From Oegoconia quadripuncta (lineage: Eukaryota > Arthropoda > Insecta > Lepidoptera > Autostichidae), in NCBI GenBank assembly GCA_949316235.1, contig OX438741.1:21232324-21296323 (forward strand): DNA of 64,000 bases. The letters are read 5' to 3'. Below, piece by piece: positions 50,988-61,462 of this stretch; positions within the stretch are counted from its first letter, which is position 1, and every line of letters begins with the position of its first letter. The position numbers were made by a program, and so were the translations under genes. The notes below the pieces were generated by a model that was not told the DNA's origin, made no database searches, and worked only from the letters and a program-made list of their open reading frames with translations.

Positions 50988-51187
50988 TAAATACAGATTA
51001 AATGATTAAGGAGAGTGTTACCTAATGAGCTTCTATAAGGGTGCATTTGTAGCAACCGGAGGATAATGGTCATCTAGTTTTAAATCCTTTCTTAATGGGC
51101 CTCTAAATATACCTCTAAGTTTTAGGTAAAGAATACACCCTCCATAGATAGATAGACAGATTCGACTGCGCGTTGATATGATTAGTC

Positions 51188-51246
51188 AGTTTCTCTTATA
51201 TGTACCGGATAAGTTTTTTACCGTATGAAATAAATAGGGCATTAAC
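51188..51246. mobile_element. MITE-Q terminal fragment
   Basis: GGATAAGTTTTTTACCGTAT and AATAAATAGGGCATT match the left terminal repeat of 59198-59544. Confidence 0.5.
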
Positions 51247-51278
51247 CGCCTCCGTGGCTCAATGTAAACAACAGCGTA
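51246..51278 (+). mobile_element. SINE-2 5' head fragment
   Basis: AACCGCCTCCGTGGCTCAAT and GTAAACAAC: the A-box side of the tRNA-like head, cut off by the LINE tail that follows. Confidence 0.7.
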
Positions 51279-51282
51279 AAAT

Positions 51283-51440
51283 TGAAAGAAAGAAAGAAAA
51301 ATATTTATTTGGATTTCTGTTATAAGAGTATTTTATACGAAAGTTTACAATATACCAAATCCAAAAAGGTCTCCACTCAGCATGTGTCGGGTTGCAGCAA
51401 CCACGACGCTGGTATTCCGTGGAGCCGAAAAAACTACTTA
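51283..51440 (-). mobile_element. LINE 3' end with (AAGA)n tail
   Basis: TTGAAAGAAAGAAAGAAAAA (tail complement), AAAGGTCTCCACTCAGCATG and GCAACCACGACGCTGGTATT match the complement of a moth LINE coding end. Confidence 0.55.
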
Positions 51441-52954
51441 ATATTAACACAACTTTCCATATCAACTACCCATAAACATCTATTTTTTGCTTAATATAAT
51501 TGTAGTGCTTTCTTAACTAATATTTAAATACATATCTATCTATTGTAGATATATTGACACACAAAAGAATATATAAGTTTAATATATAAATTTACAAATT
51601 CTAAAGTACAATAAAAATACACTTTTTTTACACAACAGAGAGAGATGTGTGATGAATCTAGATGGAAGTTCACTTTTCGTTCATAAAGGCCGTGGCTAAA
51701 ACTACCTGCAATGGCGACACGTTCAACACCAACGAAGGTGATCATTTAACAAGAAGTCTCTAGTTAAATATTGCAATAAACTGTAGCTTGCTAGACTGCA
51801 ATATTGGACGCGGAGACCCATTTATTATTCGTCTTCGATAATATCGTGACCATTCAGGCAGTAGGGTTGACATTTTATCCAAATCACACATTATCTCATA
51901 ATTTTATTTACATTTTTGAATCCGGAGTCAATTTTTTGTGGCTTTTACTCTGTAATAGTTTTTAAACTGTATATAAATGCACATATTTAGACATTATTGT
52001 ACATAATTCATATTAGGTACCTACATTATTAAATTTTAGAACTGTAGATAATAAACGAGTATGTCATATATGACACAAACCCGAATCATCTATTCGAACT
52101 TCGAGATAAAAAGTAACAATAATAATAACAACAAAGTATATTAATGTAAAAAAAAATACTCTTATTAGGATCAAAAACTATTATTACCTAATTGGTGGAA
52201 ACCAAACCAATACCTGCAAAAAACTAATTGGAGTTCTTTGAAGTAGAAGAGGCCGTACGAGAGTGAAAATTGGCGGGAAATTAAAAAAATCTAGTGAAAG
52301 ACTGTTCAAATGGCATGTTTATTGGTTTATTATTAATTTGTTACTAGAAATGTATATTTTATTAACTTATAGGTAACTTTAACACTTGTTGTGGAATAAA
52401 GTGTATTTGTACTGTATTGTATTTTTAATTACGTATACAATTTCAAGATAAACCTGGCTGAATATCTAATTAAATAACTAACGACAGATATTTAGTAGAT
52501 AAGTAATTTTTGCCCGAGCCACCCTTTACCATGAGACTGGCACCGTATCAGTCGCTCGGAACGCCCACCCCCATCACCGAATACATATATTATGTATATT
52601 CTCCTTTTATGCAATAAAGTGTATTTGTTTCTTAATATCTTTATTGTACACTAAATTGTTAACAGAAATATGCATTGTATATAAAATATACATAGGCGAC
52701 CTTAACTCCGATAAAGTTTTCTACCAGCAAACCTTCGAGGTACATAGTGTTTCATTAGATTGGGCAGAAAATAGTGAATACAACATTTAAAATTTATTTT
52801 AGATAATATAAAAAAATAATATACAATAAAATGTATTGTATTATATAAACACGAATGGGGTGGTTTTAGTTTAAAATTGAACTAAAATCTAATATTTAAA
52901 AAAAATCTACGATCTTTTCTTTTTATTTTATGATCTTGACATTTATATTTTGCT
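51441..52954. other. No recognisable gene; two possible LINE tails
   Basis: AATAAAGTGTATTTGTACTG at 52395 and CAATAAAGTGTATTTGTTTC at 52612 resemble LINE 3' ends. Nothing else assigned in 1.5 kb. Confidence 0.4.
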
Positions 52955-52961
52955 TTCATTA

Positions 52962-53233
52962 AATATAAATAAATATCATTGCACATACACACAGCGCCAT
53001 CTAGGTCCACAGTAAGCATCTAGGCTTGTGTTATGGATACCAATTGGTTGCTAAACTACACAAATACAATATTTTTTTTGTGAATAAATACATATATAAA
53101 TGAAAAACATCCACAACTCGGGAACACCTGTCTGTATTAATCGTACAAACATATGCCCCTAGCGGGATTCGAACCCGCAACCTTTTGGTAAATCAGTCAG
53201 AGTCCCCAACGACTACACCAGACAGGCCGTCAA
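52962..53233 (-). mobile_element. SINE-1 copy, full length
   Basis: ACACAGCGCCATCTAGGTCC at the left, perfect B-box complement GCGGGATTCGAACCCGC, and the A-box side (CCCCAACGACTACACCAGAC) at the right. Confidence 0.85.
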
Positions 53234-53692
53234 TTTTCATTATAATGACATTTTCATAACAGGCGATATTTTAATGTTTAATTTGAATGTAACACGCTTG
53301 CTCTAAAATTATGCATCTATGTGATTGTACCATGTTTTTATTTGTATTTTGAGCAGGTGGAAATCGGTGGGTGACAACTTTTTGATAAAAATTTCAGAAA
53401 GCCATGAATTGAGGAAAGGATTCTATGACTATTATTCGAATTATTCACAATAGCGACAACCCTACGTAATACCTGTTACCTAACCTAGCACGTGTGATAC
53501 CTGTTATCGACGTCGTACAGCCTATAAATATTCCGTAGGCCACCATGTGTCTGTTCGGTTCCAATATGGTGCCCAAGTAAAGTTGGCAATGAGATAGAAG
53601 GGTATTACGTTCACGGAATATAAGAGTTGTAAAGAGGCAAATTATAGGAATTTTTAACGTAAATAAATGCATAAATCCAAGAAGTTTTATTA
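53234..53692. other. No recognisable feature
   Basis: A 100-codon minus-strand ORF (53445-53747) shows no domain and runs into repeat F. Confidence 0.4.
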
Positions 53693-53903
53693 ATCTAACT
53701 AATATTATAAATGCGAAAGTGTGGGTGTTTGTTTGTTTGTTGCTCAATAACGGCGAAGCGAATGAACGGATTTTGAATTAAATTTGGTATATAGGTAGAA
53801 TATACCCTGGATTGAGACATAGGATATATTTCATCCTGATAAAGTGAGTAGTTCCAGCGGGATAAACAAATTACCGGCGAAGCCACGGGCGGAAAGCTAG
53901 TAA
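53693..53903 (+). repeat. Repeat F copy 3
   Basis: CTAATATTATAAATGCGAAA, GCTCAATAACGGCGAAGCGA, AGTTCCAGCGGGATAAACAA and GGGCGGAAAGCTAGTAAG. Complete by comparison with the other copies. Confidence 0.7.
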
Positions 53904-54368
53904 GGATATAGGTTTGCTGATGCTAAATGATCTAATGGTATAGCTGTGAATAGCATAGCAAGGGATGTCGAACAGGATGTCGACTGCGCTAAAATTAAAC
54001 GATAATATTTCCTTCAGAATGGAAGCACTCGCAGCGTGGTCACTCCTTGGATGGTTTAATTTTTATGGAGCAGGATCTGTGCTGATATGCCTTTTTCATC
54101 GTCACTGGGGGCCAGCCCCTCCGTACTGGCGTCGTCTGAGTCCACGAGAACGTGACGGCCCCCTTTTGGGAAAGGACGCATCAGGGTCTGCGCGGTGCAC
54201 TTACTTTGAGGGGGTTCGATTGACTCATAGCTGAGTCAAAGTGTCGGATAGACTCCTTGGATGAATGATCAGTATTAGCATTTTAGTTCAATCGTTGACG
54301 TGCTTCGGCGGGCACGTTAAGTAGTCGGTACCGGTTCTTGTCAAAGTCGCGTTGCCACTAAACGACAT
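53904..54368. other. Unassigned, GC-richer than surroundings
   Basis: CACTGGGGGCCAGCCCCTCC and CGTGCTTCGGCGGGCACGTT look like pieces of moth LINEs, but I cannot place them. Confidence 0.35.
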
Positions 54369-54528
54369 TTGTCGAGCGACATGTGTCCCCGGAGACATCT
54401 GTCGTCATCACCCCACGTAGCCCGATATCTTATTTCCGTTCACATCGGTTTAGCTGAGCCTATCAGACATAGATAGCGAAGTTTAGCAACGTCGCTCGAT
54501 GTCTCCGGGGACACATGTCGCTCGACAA
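54369..54528. repeat. 31-bp perfect inverted repeat, MITE-like
   Basis: The left arm 54369-54399 (starts TTGTCGAGCGACATGTGTCC) is exactly complementary to 54498-54528, with a 98-base spacer. Pairing weakens outside (GTTGCCAC / GTTGCCTGG). Confidence 0.8.
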
Positions 54529-54599
54529 TGTTGCCTGGTGGGGACGCGGATTAGAACCAAGTCAGCGGCCTACAGGGGTACCTTAAAAACGCTGTTTGG

Positions 54600-54729
54600 T
54601 GGTAACTAATCTGACACAAATCCACCAATCCACACTAGACCCACGTATTGGATTATGGTTCATGATCTCTCCCAGTGAGAGGAGGCTGTGTCCCAACAGT
54701 AGGGACGTGTGAGGCTAATGATGATGAAA
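54600..54729 (+). mobile_element. LINE 3' end (RTE-like)
   Basis: ATCTCTCCCAGTGAGAGGAG, GCTGTGTCCCAACAGTAGGG and a short ATGATG tail match a well-known moth LINE end. Confidence 0.55.
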
Positions 54730-54770
54730 GTTACATCCAACTACAATATGGGCGCTCCTAAGCTCCTATA

Positions 54771-55330
54771 CCCCGCTCCGTAGCTCAATGTGATCAAAAC
54801 TGCAAAATGCAAATTAAGATAACCCCCAAGAAAACAACCGATTAAAACAAAAAGGCTGAACCGATTTTGATAAAACATCTCTAAGCACCACGACTAGAAA
54901 AACTGCATTCAAATCAAAAAAACCGCATCCAAATCGGTTCCCCCGTTTAAGAGATACGGTGCCACAGACAGATACACACACACACACATAGCGGTGAAAT
55001 TTATAACATCCCTCTTTTTGCGTCGGGGGTTAAAAACAGATCACGGGTTTGATTCTCAGCAGGATTTAGTACTTAGCTGCTCGGTTTGTTTGGTAAGAGG
55101 GTAATATTAAGTGTCCGCTTAGGTAGTCAGTTATCCTACCATCTTATCTAAATCTGCCGCCAAATAACAAAGTATATAGCATAATTGTGTTCTGGCTGTT
55201 TAAGATAAGAGATCCAGTCTCTCAAATAAGTTTGGGGCACCGAGTGAGCGTTCTTCCGCCTTTGATCTAATCTTTACTTAACATCAAGTGTGATTGAGGG
55301 CAAGCGCTAACCATTAGCATAAAAAAAAAC
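54771..55330 (+). mobile_element. SINE-2 copy split by repeat L
   Basis: Head CCCCGCTCCGTAGCTCAATG at 54771-54790. The rest resumes at about 55039 with ATCACGGGTTTGATTCTCAG (B box) and runs to TTAGCATAAAAAAAAAAC. It is the longest plus-strand SINE-2 here. Confidence 0.75.
54812..55038 (+). repeat. Repeat L nested in SINE-2
   Basis: AAAGGCTGAACCGATTTTGA, CTCTAAGCACCACGACTAG, (AC)n at about 54975-54990 and TTTGCGTCGGGGGTTAAAAA. Class unknown; no ORF. Confidence 0.6.
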
Positions 55331-55412
55331 ATAAAAGCCCAATTAATAGTTGAGAAGCTTGGCATTCTTGGCAACTCTAGGATCGCTCGACCATAAGTAT
55401 CATTTGGTTATA

Positions 55413-55761
55413 TTAAGTCCTTACCTCTGAAATTGGCGTTTTGTATCAAGAATTTCATTATGACTGTTTTCTCCATACAAACCCTTTTTGATTTGTTTTT
55501 TGGGAACGGCAAATCCAAATTTAGCTAAACTTTGTGTGTATTATCTAAGAAATCTAAGAAATGAAGAAGAAGCACATGAAAAGAGCTCTGTTAAATTTTT
55601 TTTATTATTTGACTTAGCCCAGAAATTAAAAAATATTTCATGTGAAACCTTGAAAAAATATTCCATTTTCCAAATAAAAAACAAATTTTGATATAGCTTT
55701 GAAAATCGCAGAAGAAAATTAACGAAGAAAACAAACTCCAATTTCATAGATAAAGATCCAA
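55413..55761 (+). mobile_element. MITE-J copy 3 (349 bp, internally deleted)
   Basis: Left end TTAAGTCCTTACCTCTGAAA and right-end complement TTGGATCTTTATCTATGAAA, with TA at 55411-55412 and 55762-55763. About 75 bases are missing around 55545. Confidence 0.8.
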
Positions 55762-55763
55762 TA

Positions 55764-56716
55764 TATGCTTATCCTCGTTTTCTAGGCTACATTTCAATCA
55801 GTGGGCATCGGAATTGCATGAAATTATTCCACCATCGCCTTTCCCTTTTCCGACTACCAGGCGTTGGGAGGGTTTTCTTTCCAGCCGTTCGTTGTCATAA
55901 TTCATCTATTTCCATCAATACTTTAAAATGAAATAAATCCACGCATTACGCGAATTTATACGTTCTTCTTTCTTTTTCATTTTGATTGTTATTTATGTGT
56001 AGGTATTATTTATATCAGAATGTAATACAATATTCATCCCCTGAATGTTTTGATCCATAAATCGGAATGTAATTAAAATATCTGGTCGGGAACATGTTTT
56101 ACGTAATATTAACGTAAAGTCATCGGACAAGATATCAAGACCCTTCGTAACATAGAGTACGGCGTGTGAAGTGCTGTTTAGATTTGGAATTTTCCTTGGG
56201 GCTGACGTAAAGCTTAAAATATCGACACCGTGAGGCACAAAGGGCGTAACAAATATTCTAGCAAAAATGACTTTTATGTCAACTTTTTCAGTTTTTCATC
56301 CTCTATGGATCTGTATAGAGTGTATGTATAGATCATATTTATTTAATAATCACACAAACGTTAGTGATTCTACCTGAATTATTTAGGTAATTGCAGCCGT
56401 ATTTGTACTTTCAGACGTAACTTTGGATATTTATTTAATGTAGCGTGTTTTGGAAACACGTGCTCATACTTAGATCCCGTTTTTTTATTACATACTGAAT
56501 GCTTAGCGCGTTGTTGATAAAACTGTGCTAGTTCTAAACCACATGAGCTCTAATCAACCTTTAACATCAGCACCAGTACAAAGACAGTTATATAATATAT
56601 AATAGGTAAATAAATTTTATTGATAAACATAGCAGGTTGCCTAAACTAATTCCAAGCCGCAGGAAGCTTAGCAAATATAATAGAGTTTACATTCCACTTA
56701 CATTATACATTCCATA
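55764..56716. other. No recognisable feature
   Basis: About 950 bases; nothing assigned. Confidence 0.45.
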
Positions 56717-56760
56717 TGCTATCATCTTAGTAACTCTGCCGAGTTACTAAGATGATAGCA
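56717..56760. repeat. Perfect 20-bp hairpin with 4-base loop
   Basis: TGCTATCATCTTAGTAACTC, TGCC, then the exact complement. No other copy was seen in the window. Confidence 0.85.
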
Positions 56761-57131
56761 CATTCAAGTACCGTTCTGTCTCCTATATTGTCATTAAAGT
56801 AATTATAACACCCCAGGAACACGGTCCCCTAAAGTGGAACATAAAGACACTTAAATGTGTTAGTCTGTCCCGAATACATACTATTCAGAAGCAAGACTGT
56901 GCTTGAACGGGGTTTAAATGTTTTCTGTTTCATTCTTGTGTGTTTATATCATAGCAGTACAATAGGTAAATCTGCTAAAAGATGTGGGGATTGCGAGTAC
57001 AAAATATTACAGACGACATCAATAAGAAAAATATTTCCCGTTTATTCCATTATATTGGTTCTGGGACACAATATGGCGGCTTTCAGGCTTTGTCCTGTCA
57101 TGTTATCTGTAATATTATATACATACACACA
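56761..57131. other. No recognisable feature
   Basis: A 100-codon ORF (56857-57159) ends inside a SINE tail and shows no domain. Confidence 0.4.
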
Positions 57132-57196
57132 AACGTCACTTAACATCAGGTGTGATTGAGGTCAAGTATGAACCAGTCGTGCATTAAAAAAAAAAC
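57132..57196 (+). mobile_element. SINE-2 3' end fragment
   Basis: ACGTCACTTAACATCAGGTG, TGATTGAGGTCAAGTATG and CGTGCATTAAAAAAAAAAC. Confidence 0.8.
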
Positions 57197-57227
57197 GTCA
57201 GGACCTTTGTCTCAAAAATGGGGTAGT

Positions 57228-57640
57228 CATGAAAATCTCAAACCTTAATAGTTGAATGCTTGAAACAACATCCATGATTCACCTTTAGATATATACAGAA
57301 ATGCACACATGACAACGGGTGAGCACATCGAAGTTAAAACGTACAAATCTAAAGTTATTTTTTAGGACACCCACGATCGCTCGCTGATCGTGGTGTGAGG
57401 CACGCCAGTCACCCTCCGGGAACGGGCCTAGTGAGGGGGGGCAGGGCGAGGAGGGACTTGGAGCCGCTTATGCGTTCCCAGGTCCTCCTTACTACGGAGG
57501 AAGGTCGCCGCGGTGTTTTGGTGGGTTAGGGAGGGGAGTCCCACATAACCGTCTCGCCGTCCCCCAGGCGAGCGGTAGGCAAAACACATTTCCCCACATA
57601 AATAAAGGACACCCACGAGCAGAGACGGGTTGGTTCTATT
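57228..57640 (-). repeat. Repeat S copy interrupted by an insertion
   Basis: TTGAATGCTTGAAACAACAT, CATGATTCACCTTTAGATAT and CACATGACAACGGGTGAGCA are the complement of 58990-59090. The copy is interrupted at AGGACACCCACGA, which is present on both sides of 57377-57605. Confidence 0.65.
57377..57605 (+). mobile_element. 229-bp LINE-like insertion with exact 13-bp target duplication
   Basis: AGGACACCCACGA lies at 57364-57376 and 57606-57618. The GC-rich insert (CGGGAACGGGCCTAGTGAGG, GAGGGGAGTCCCACATAACC, CCCCCAGGCGAGCGG) ends in CCCCACATAAATAA. This matches the 3' end of a GC-rich moth LINE as I remember it, 5'-truncated. Confidence 0.7.
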
Positions 57641-57799
57641 CTATTTGAGTGCCGAAACCACATAGCACTCGACATTTTTATTATAGTTATTAAACCAAAA
57701 AGAACATGCATGGGGAATGTAATAATTATTCGTTATGTAATTTATCATCAAATTATCCTATGTGGAACTTCAAATATCTGTTGAGCAGAACAAACATAC

Positions 57800-57890
57800 A
57801 TAAAGTCTTGCCTGTTTCCCGTAGCGGTAGGCAGAGACCACAGACTTCCACTTGCTACGATCCTGACACACCACGCTCCTGTTGAGCACA
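57800..57890 (-). mobile_element. RTE-type LINE 3' end relic
   Basis: The complement of GTCTTGCCTGTTTCCCGTAG, CGGTAGGCAGAGACCACAGA and CTTGCTACGATCCTGACACA encodes the QDRSKW-type C-terminus of the family at 5875. Confidence 0.6.
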
Positions 57891-58019
57891 ATCATTCGCA
57901 TGTAACTGTATGGCATCCTATTTTATGCCTGCACGGGCAAAAACAATACCTATGCAGTAATCCCAGAGTACATAATTAATTGAAGAAGTAATTATAGGAT
58001 GATAATTGTATTCAGTTTA

Positions 58020-58916
58020 TACAGGTGTAATCGTTAAGTGTGCACAGGCGATTATTCCGTAACTATTATAGATATCAAAAAACTTTAAACTGATATCGAA
58101 AGTACTTTACCTAATGAGTAAAATGACATTAATAACTTTTTAAAAATAAAACGAGAAATATCCAGAAAAATTATATTAAACACTCCCATACATTTTATTT
58201 CTTAGTAAGTACAAAATTTTGTACCTATTCAAAGCAGATGTTCGAAGTGACGTCCTCGATGTGCAGTACTTTTCTATCTGGGTACTCTCTTCTGTAGGCA
58301 ATAATGGCTGCCCTATTGTTACTATCATGTTTGTAGTACATTTTTAACATGTCCCTTTTTTCTGTATTGGAATATGCCATTTTTTAATTAATAAATGCAA
58401 CAATCACGATTTGCGTCAATACGCAAATTGAAAAAACGCAATAAATTGGCGAGAGCGAGAATCCGCGATAAAGAATTTGAATTTAGAACGAACACCAAAT
58501 AGTATCTTTTTTTTTTGTTTTTATTTAGTATGTTGCTTTTCAGCCAGTTCAAATCAATGCGATATTGAAACAAGGTTTATTATTAATTTGAAGTGGTAAG
58601 ATAATTAACCTACCCGTGTATCTACTTGAAATTCATCACTATCATACATAATACATAATTATGAAATGATAAGGGTAAAATGAGTTGATACTATTCCACT
58701 TAAAATAAGGAAACTAAAATCTCTACTATCTCATGCTAAATGTATGGGAGTGTTTAATGTATTTTTTTTGGATATTTCTCGTTTTATTTTTAAAAAGTTG
58801 TTAATGACATTTTACTCATTATAGGTAAAGTATTTTCGATATCAGTTTAAAGTCTTTTGATATCTATAATAGTTACGGAATAATCGCCTGTGCACACTTA
58901 ACGATTACACCCTGTA
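58020..58916. mobile_element. Tc1/mariner-like element with ~175-bp terminal inverted repeats (897 bp)
   Basis: Ends TACAGGTGTAATCGTTAAGT (left) and TACAGGGTGTAATCGTTAAG (right complement), with TA at 58018-58019 and 58917-58918. Left arm about 58020-58193, right arm about 58740-58916, with few differences. The interior keeps a transposase N-terminal fragment on the minus strand. Confidence 0.87.
58222..58380 (-). pseudogene. Mariner-like transposase N-terminal fragment (52 codons)
   Basis: The minus strand starts at an ATG (58378-58380) and reads MAYSNTEKRDMLKMYYKHDS, then NNRAAIIAYRREYPDRKVLH and IEDVTSNICFE before a stop. An M-x-Y-(S/T)-N-x-E-(K)-x-D-M-L opening followed by RAA...Y...YP(D/N)R is the first helix-turn-helix of a mariner-like insect transposase family, which usually goes on to a PDLTPLDFFLWG-type C-terminus. 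Everything after about residue 45 is gone, so there is no catalytic domain. Confidence 0.72.
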
Positions 58917-58944
58917 TATGAGTAGAATTGAGGTTATATTATAT

Positions 58945-59090
58945 TGGTGTCGCAAAAGGCGACTAAGGGACTTTTCACCAAAAAGCAACTAAAGACTTGC
59001 ACGTTTTAACGGGGACGAGCTCACCCCCTGTCACATGTACATTCCTCATATTACAAAAGGTGAACCGTGAATGTTGTTTCAAGCATTAAT
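58945..59090 (+). repeat. Repeat S copy
   Basis: GGTGTCGCAAAAGGCGACTA, AAAGACTTGCACGTTTTAAC, GGGGACGAGCTCACCCCCTG and GAATGTTGTTTCAAGCATT. The cleanest copy of the family in the window. Confidence 0.6.
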
Positions 59091-59197
59091 CTTTTTGAAC
59101 GAACTGGGTTTTGCTCAAAACCGATGATGGTCGAGACTTTACTTATGAATATGTAATAGTATTGTTTTTTCCATATTTTGAATGAAGATTAGAACTA

Positions 59198-59544
59198 TAC
59201 CGATGAATTTTTTTTATCGTAAGGAAAAAAATAGGGCATAATTAGGTAAGTGAAATAGAAGTTATTGGCATATAGCTAATTTTTTTTTTTTCAAAACCAT
59301 CTTCGTCGCCGCGCCGCGGGCCGGAGTTTGCTATGAGACTGGCGGGATTCGTAGGGTGACTATCGTGCCAAATTTATTTGGAATTCACATTTTCTCCAAG
59401 TTTTATTTTTTTATTAATTTAATTTAATAATGTAAATATGTGGAATAGCCTACAAAACCGTCGAAAAAAAAATGACAATACCTTCTATTTTACATACCTA
59501 ATATGTCCTATTTTTTTCCTTACGATAAAAAAACTCATTCGGTA
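59198..59544. mobile_element. MITE-Q copy 2 (347 bp)
   Basis: Ends TACCGATGAATTTTTTTTAT (left) and TACCGAATGAGTTTTTTTAT (right complement), continuing CGTAAGGAAAAAAATAGG. TA at 59196-59197 and 59545-59546. Non-coding; Tc1/mariner-type target. Confidence 0.82.
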
Positions 59545-59546
59545 TA

Positions 59547-59984
59547 CTTTAGGTACTCGTACCTACTGCAGTGTTACATAGTAACGGATAATAACAAAAT
59601 GATTTAACCCTCGCGACGCGCTTCACTGGAAGTTCGGGAAGATTGGAAATATTTGTATTTTATTAAGCCCCGCTACCACAGCTGCTGTCTTCTGCTGTAG
59701 TTGTTTACTAAAGTTTACGGTATCCTATATTGTCGCCAGGTTTACTATTTATTTTATAGTTTGATAACAATGTCTAAAGAGTGACTTTCGTCAAAGAATT
59801 GTGTATGCTACTGCCCATGCTCAGAGAAAAATCGGCACTTTCGACCAACTTCATGGTGGCGCTCCTGACTTTAAAACTGAACTTCGACATACTTTTCTTC
59901 GCCAATACGCTAGTCTGACATCATGGAACTTATCGACATGACTTAACTCACTCTACGCTATACGCTTGTACGGCTTGTGGGGGA
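59547..59984. other. No recognisable feature
   Basis: Nothing assigned. Confidence 0.45.
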
Positions 59985-60105
59985 CGACCCGATGAAGGTA
60001 GCGGGAAGTCGCTGAATGCAGGCCGCTTCCAACAGGTCGCTCTGGATATCTATTGGAGAAGTCTACATTAAGCAGCGAAGATCCTATATGGCTGATGAAG
60101 ATGGT
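59985..60105 (+). mobile_element. RTE-type LINE 3' end
   Basis: GGTAGCGGGAAGTCGCTGAA, TGCAGGCCGCTTCCAACAGG and TATATGGCTGATGAAGATGG parallel 27379-27530. Confidence 0.65.
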
Positions 60106-60248
60106 TAACTTAAAACTATTAAATCGGATAAGTAATTCTGCATCGAAGGGGAAAGCAGAAATGTCGTTATTACTCCACCGACAAGAGCTAAATTGCCCAA
60201 GAAGAATTCTGCATTACAAGTACAAATCTAATCATCTGAAAGTCGGAA

Positions 60249-60556
60249 CGTCGGTGGCTCAGCGGTTAAGACGCGCATCCCAATTTGGGAGGTCCGGGTT
60301 CGATTTCCAGGCAGGCCATGTACCAATGAGTCTTTAAATTTAATTTAATTACTTATGTGCATTTATCCGGCTGCTCTTAAACGGTGAAGGAAAACATCGT
60401 GAGGAAACCCGCATGCCTGAGAAATAAAAATTCAAAGGCATGTAAAGTTCCCAACCCGCATTGGGCCAGCGTGGTGGACTGTATGGCCCATACTTCGTTA
60501 TATAGGTACGAGGGAAGTCTTATATCTTTGCAGTGGGCTGTTTACGGGACGATAAT
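60249..60556 (+). mobile_element. SINE-3 copy, full length
   Basis: tRNA-like head: A box GGTGGCTCAGCGGTTAAGA and B box GGTTCGATTTCC. Body AATTACTTATGTGCATTTAT, then AACATCGTGAGGAAACCCGC, CCCAACCCGCATTGGGCCAG and CAGTGGGCTGTTTACGGGAC. Tail not conserved. Confidence 0.85.
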
Positions 60557-61462
60557 ACATGTGAAAACTTTGTAAAGCGGAATCTTAGATATGAAATTAG
60601 CCTCATAAATATGTATCGATTATTTTTCACTGCTCTAAAAACGAATCAAATTGAATCCGGACACCTGAAAAATTCCTTGTAAGTTGCTGCCAAAGAGTAT
60701 AGTAACTATTTACCGAGAAAGAGTGGCAACTCCGTGGTTAAATTTGCATGTATAGACAGTGCTGCTGCCAGCGATTGGTTGAGGAATTAAATCTATCTAT
60801 ACATACTTACGTACACTGATTATATAGGTAGAAACTGGGTTTAGAAATAGGTATTGTTGTTTATGAGGAAATTTTTATTTCGCATAACTAATTTCTTTAA
60901 ATTAGCTATGAAAAACAAGTATAACAAAAACAAACAACAAATTAACAAAAATCTGAACTTTTACAAAAACTTTCAAACGGAAATCGACGTTGACTGAGAG
61001 CTCGACATGACATCACCCACCGGTAAGATGGCGGCTGCTGCCACAGAACACTAATAACGGTTAGTTCGTCAACCGCAGTTAAGAGGTCGCAATGTGCTAT
61101 GAAAATTGATGACGTTCGAAGTGTGCCCCCCCTGGTTGCTGCCTAAAACCTTTCTCGCCACTCAAGACAAACAAAATTGAATATTCTATTTTGTCTGCAT
61201 AGAAAAACCATAAGGGCCGCTCCGCAAACATGACAGAAATAATAATGAGCCGATAACATGCCCGGGATCCGACACCCCGGGATAAAAACACTTTCCCGGG
61301 ATGCCATCCATCAAATCGACACTCGGCTGGTTTACCCGGATTTATACCTGAATTATTGAAGCCATTGAGCGTTTTTGTTTCAACTAAGGGATTTTCGCAG
61401 GTAGTGCACCGGCGGGAGAGTCATATGTACGAATGATCTGGTTTAGATTTTCAATTTTACAA
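60557..61462. other. No recognisable feature
   Basis: About 900 bases; TAAGATGGCGGCTGCTGCC near 61023 is GC-richer but has no ORF context. CCCGGGAT recurs three times (61261, 61277, 61293). Confidence 0.4.

Noticed and set aside
56717..56760. microRNA precursor
   Set aside because: A four-base loop and a perfect 20-bp stem do not fit normal precursor geometry; no supporting evidence.
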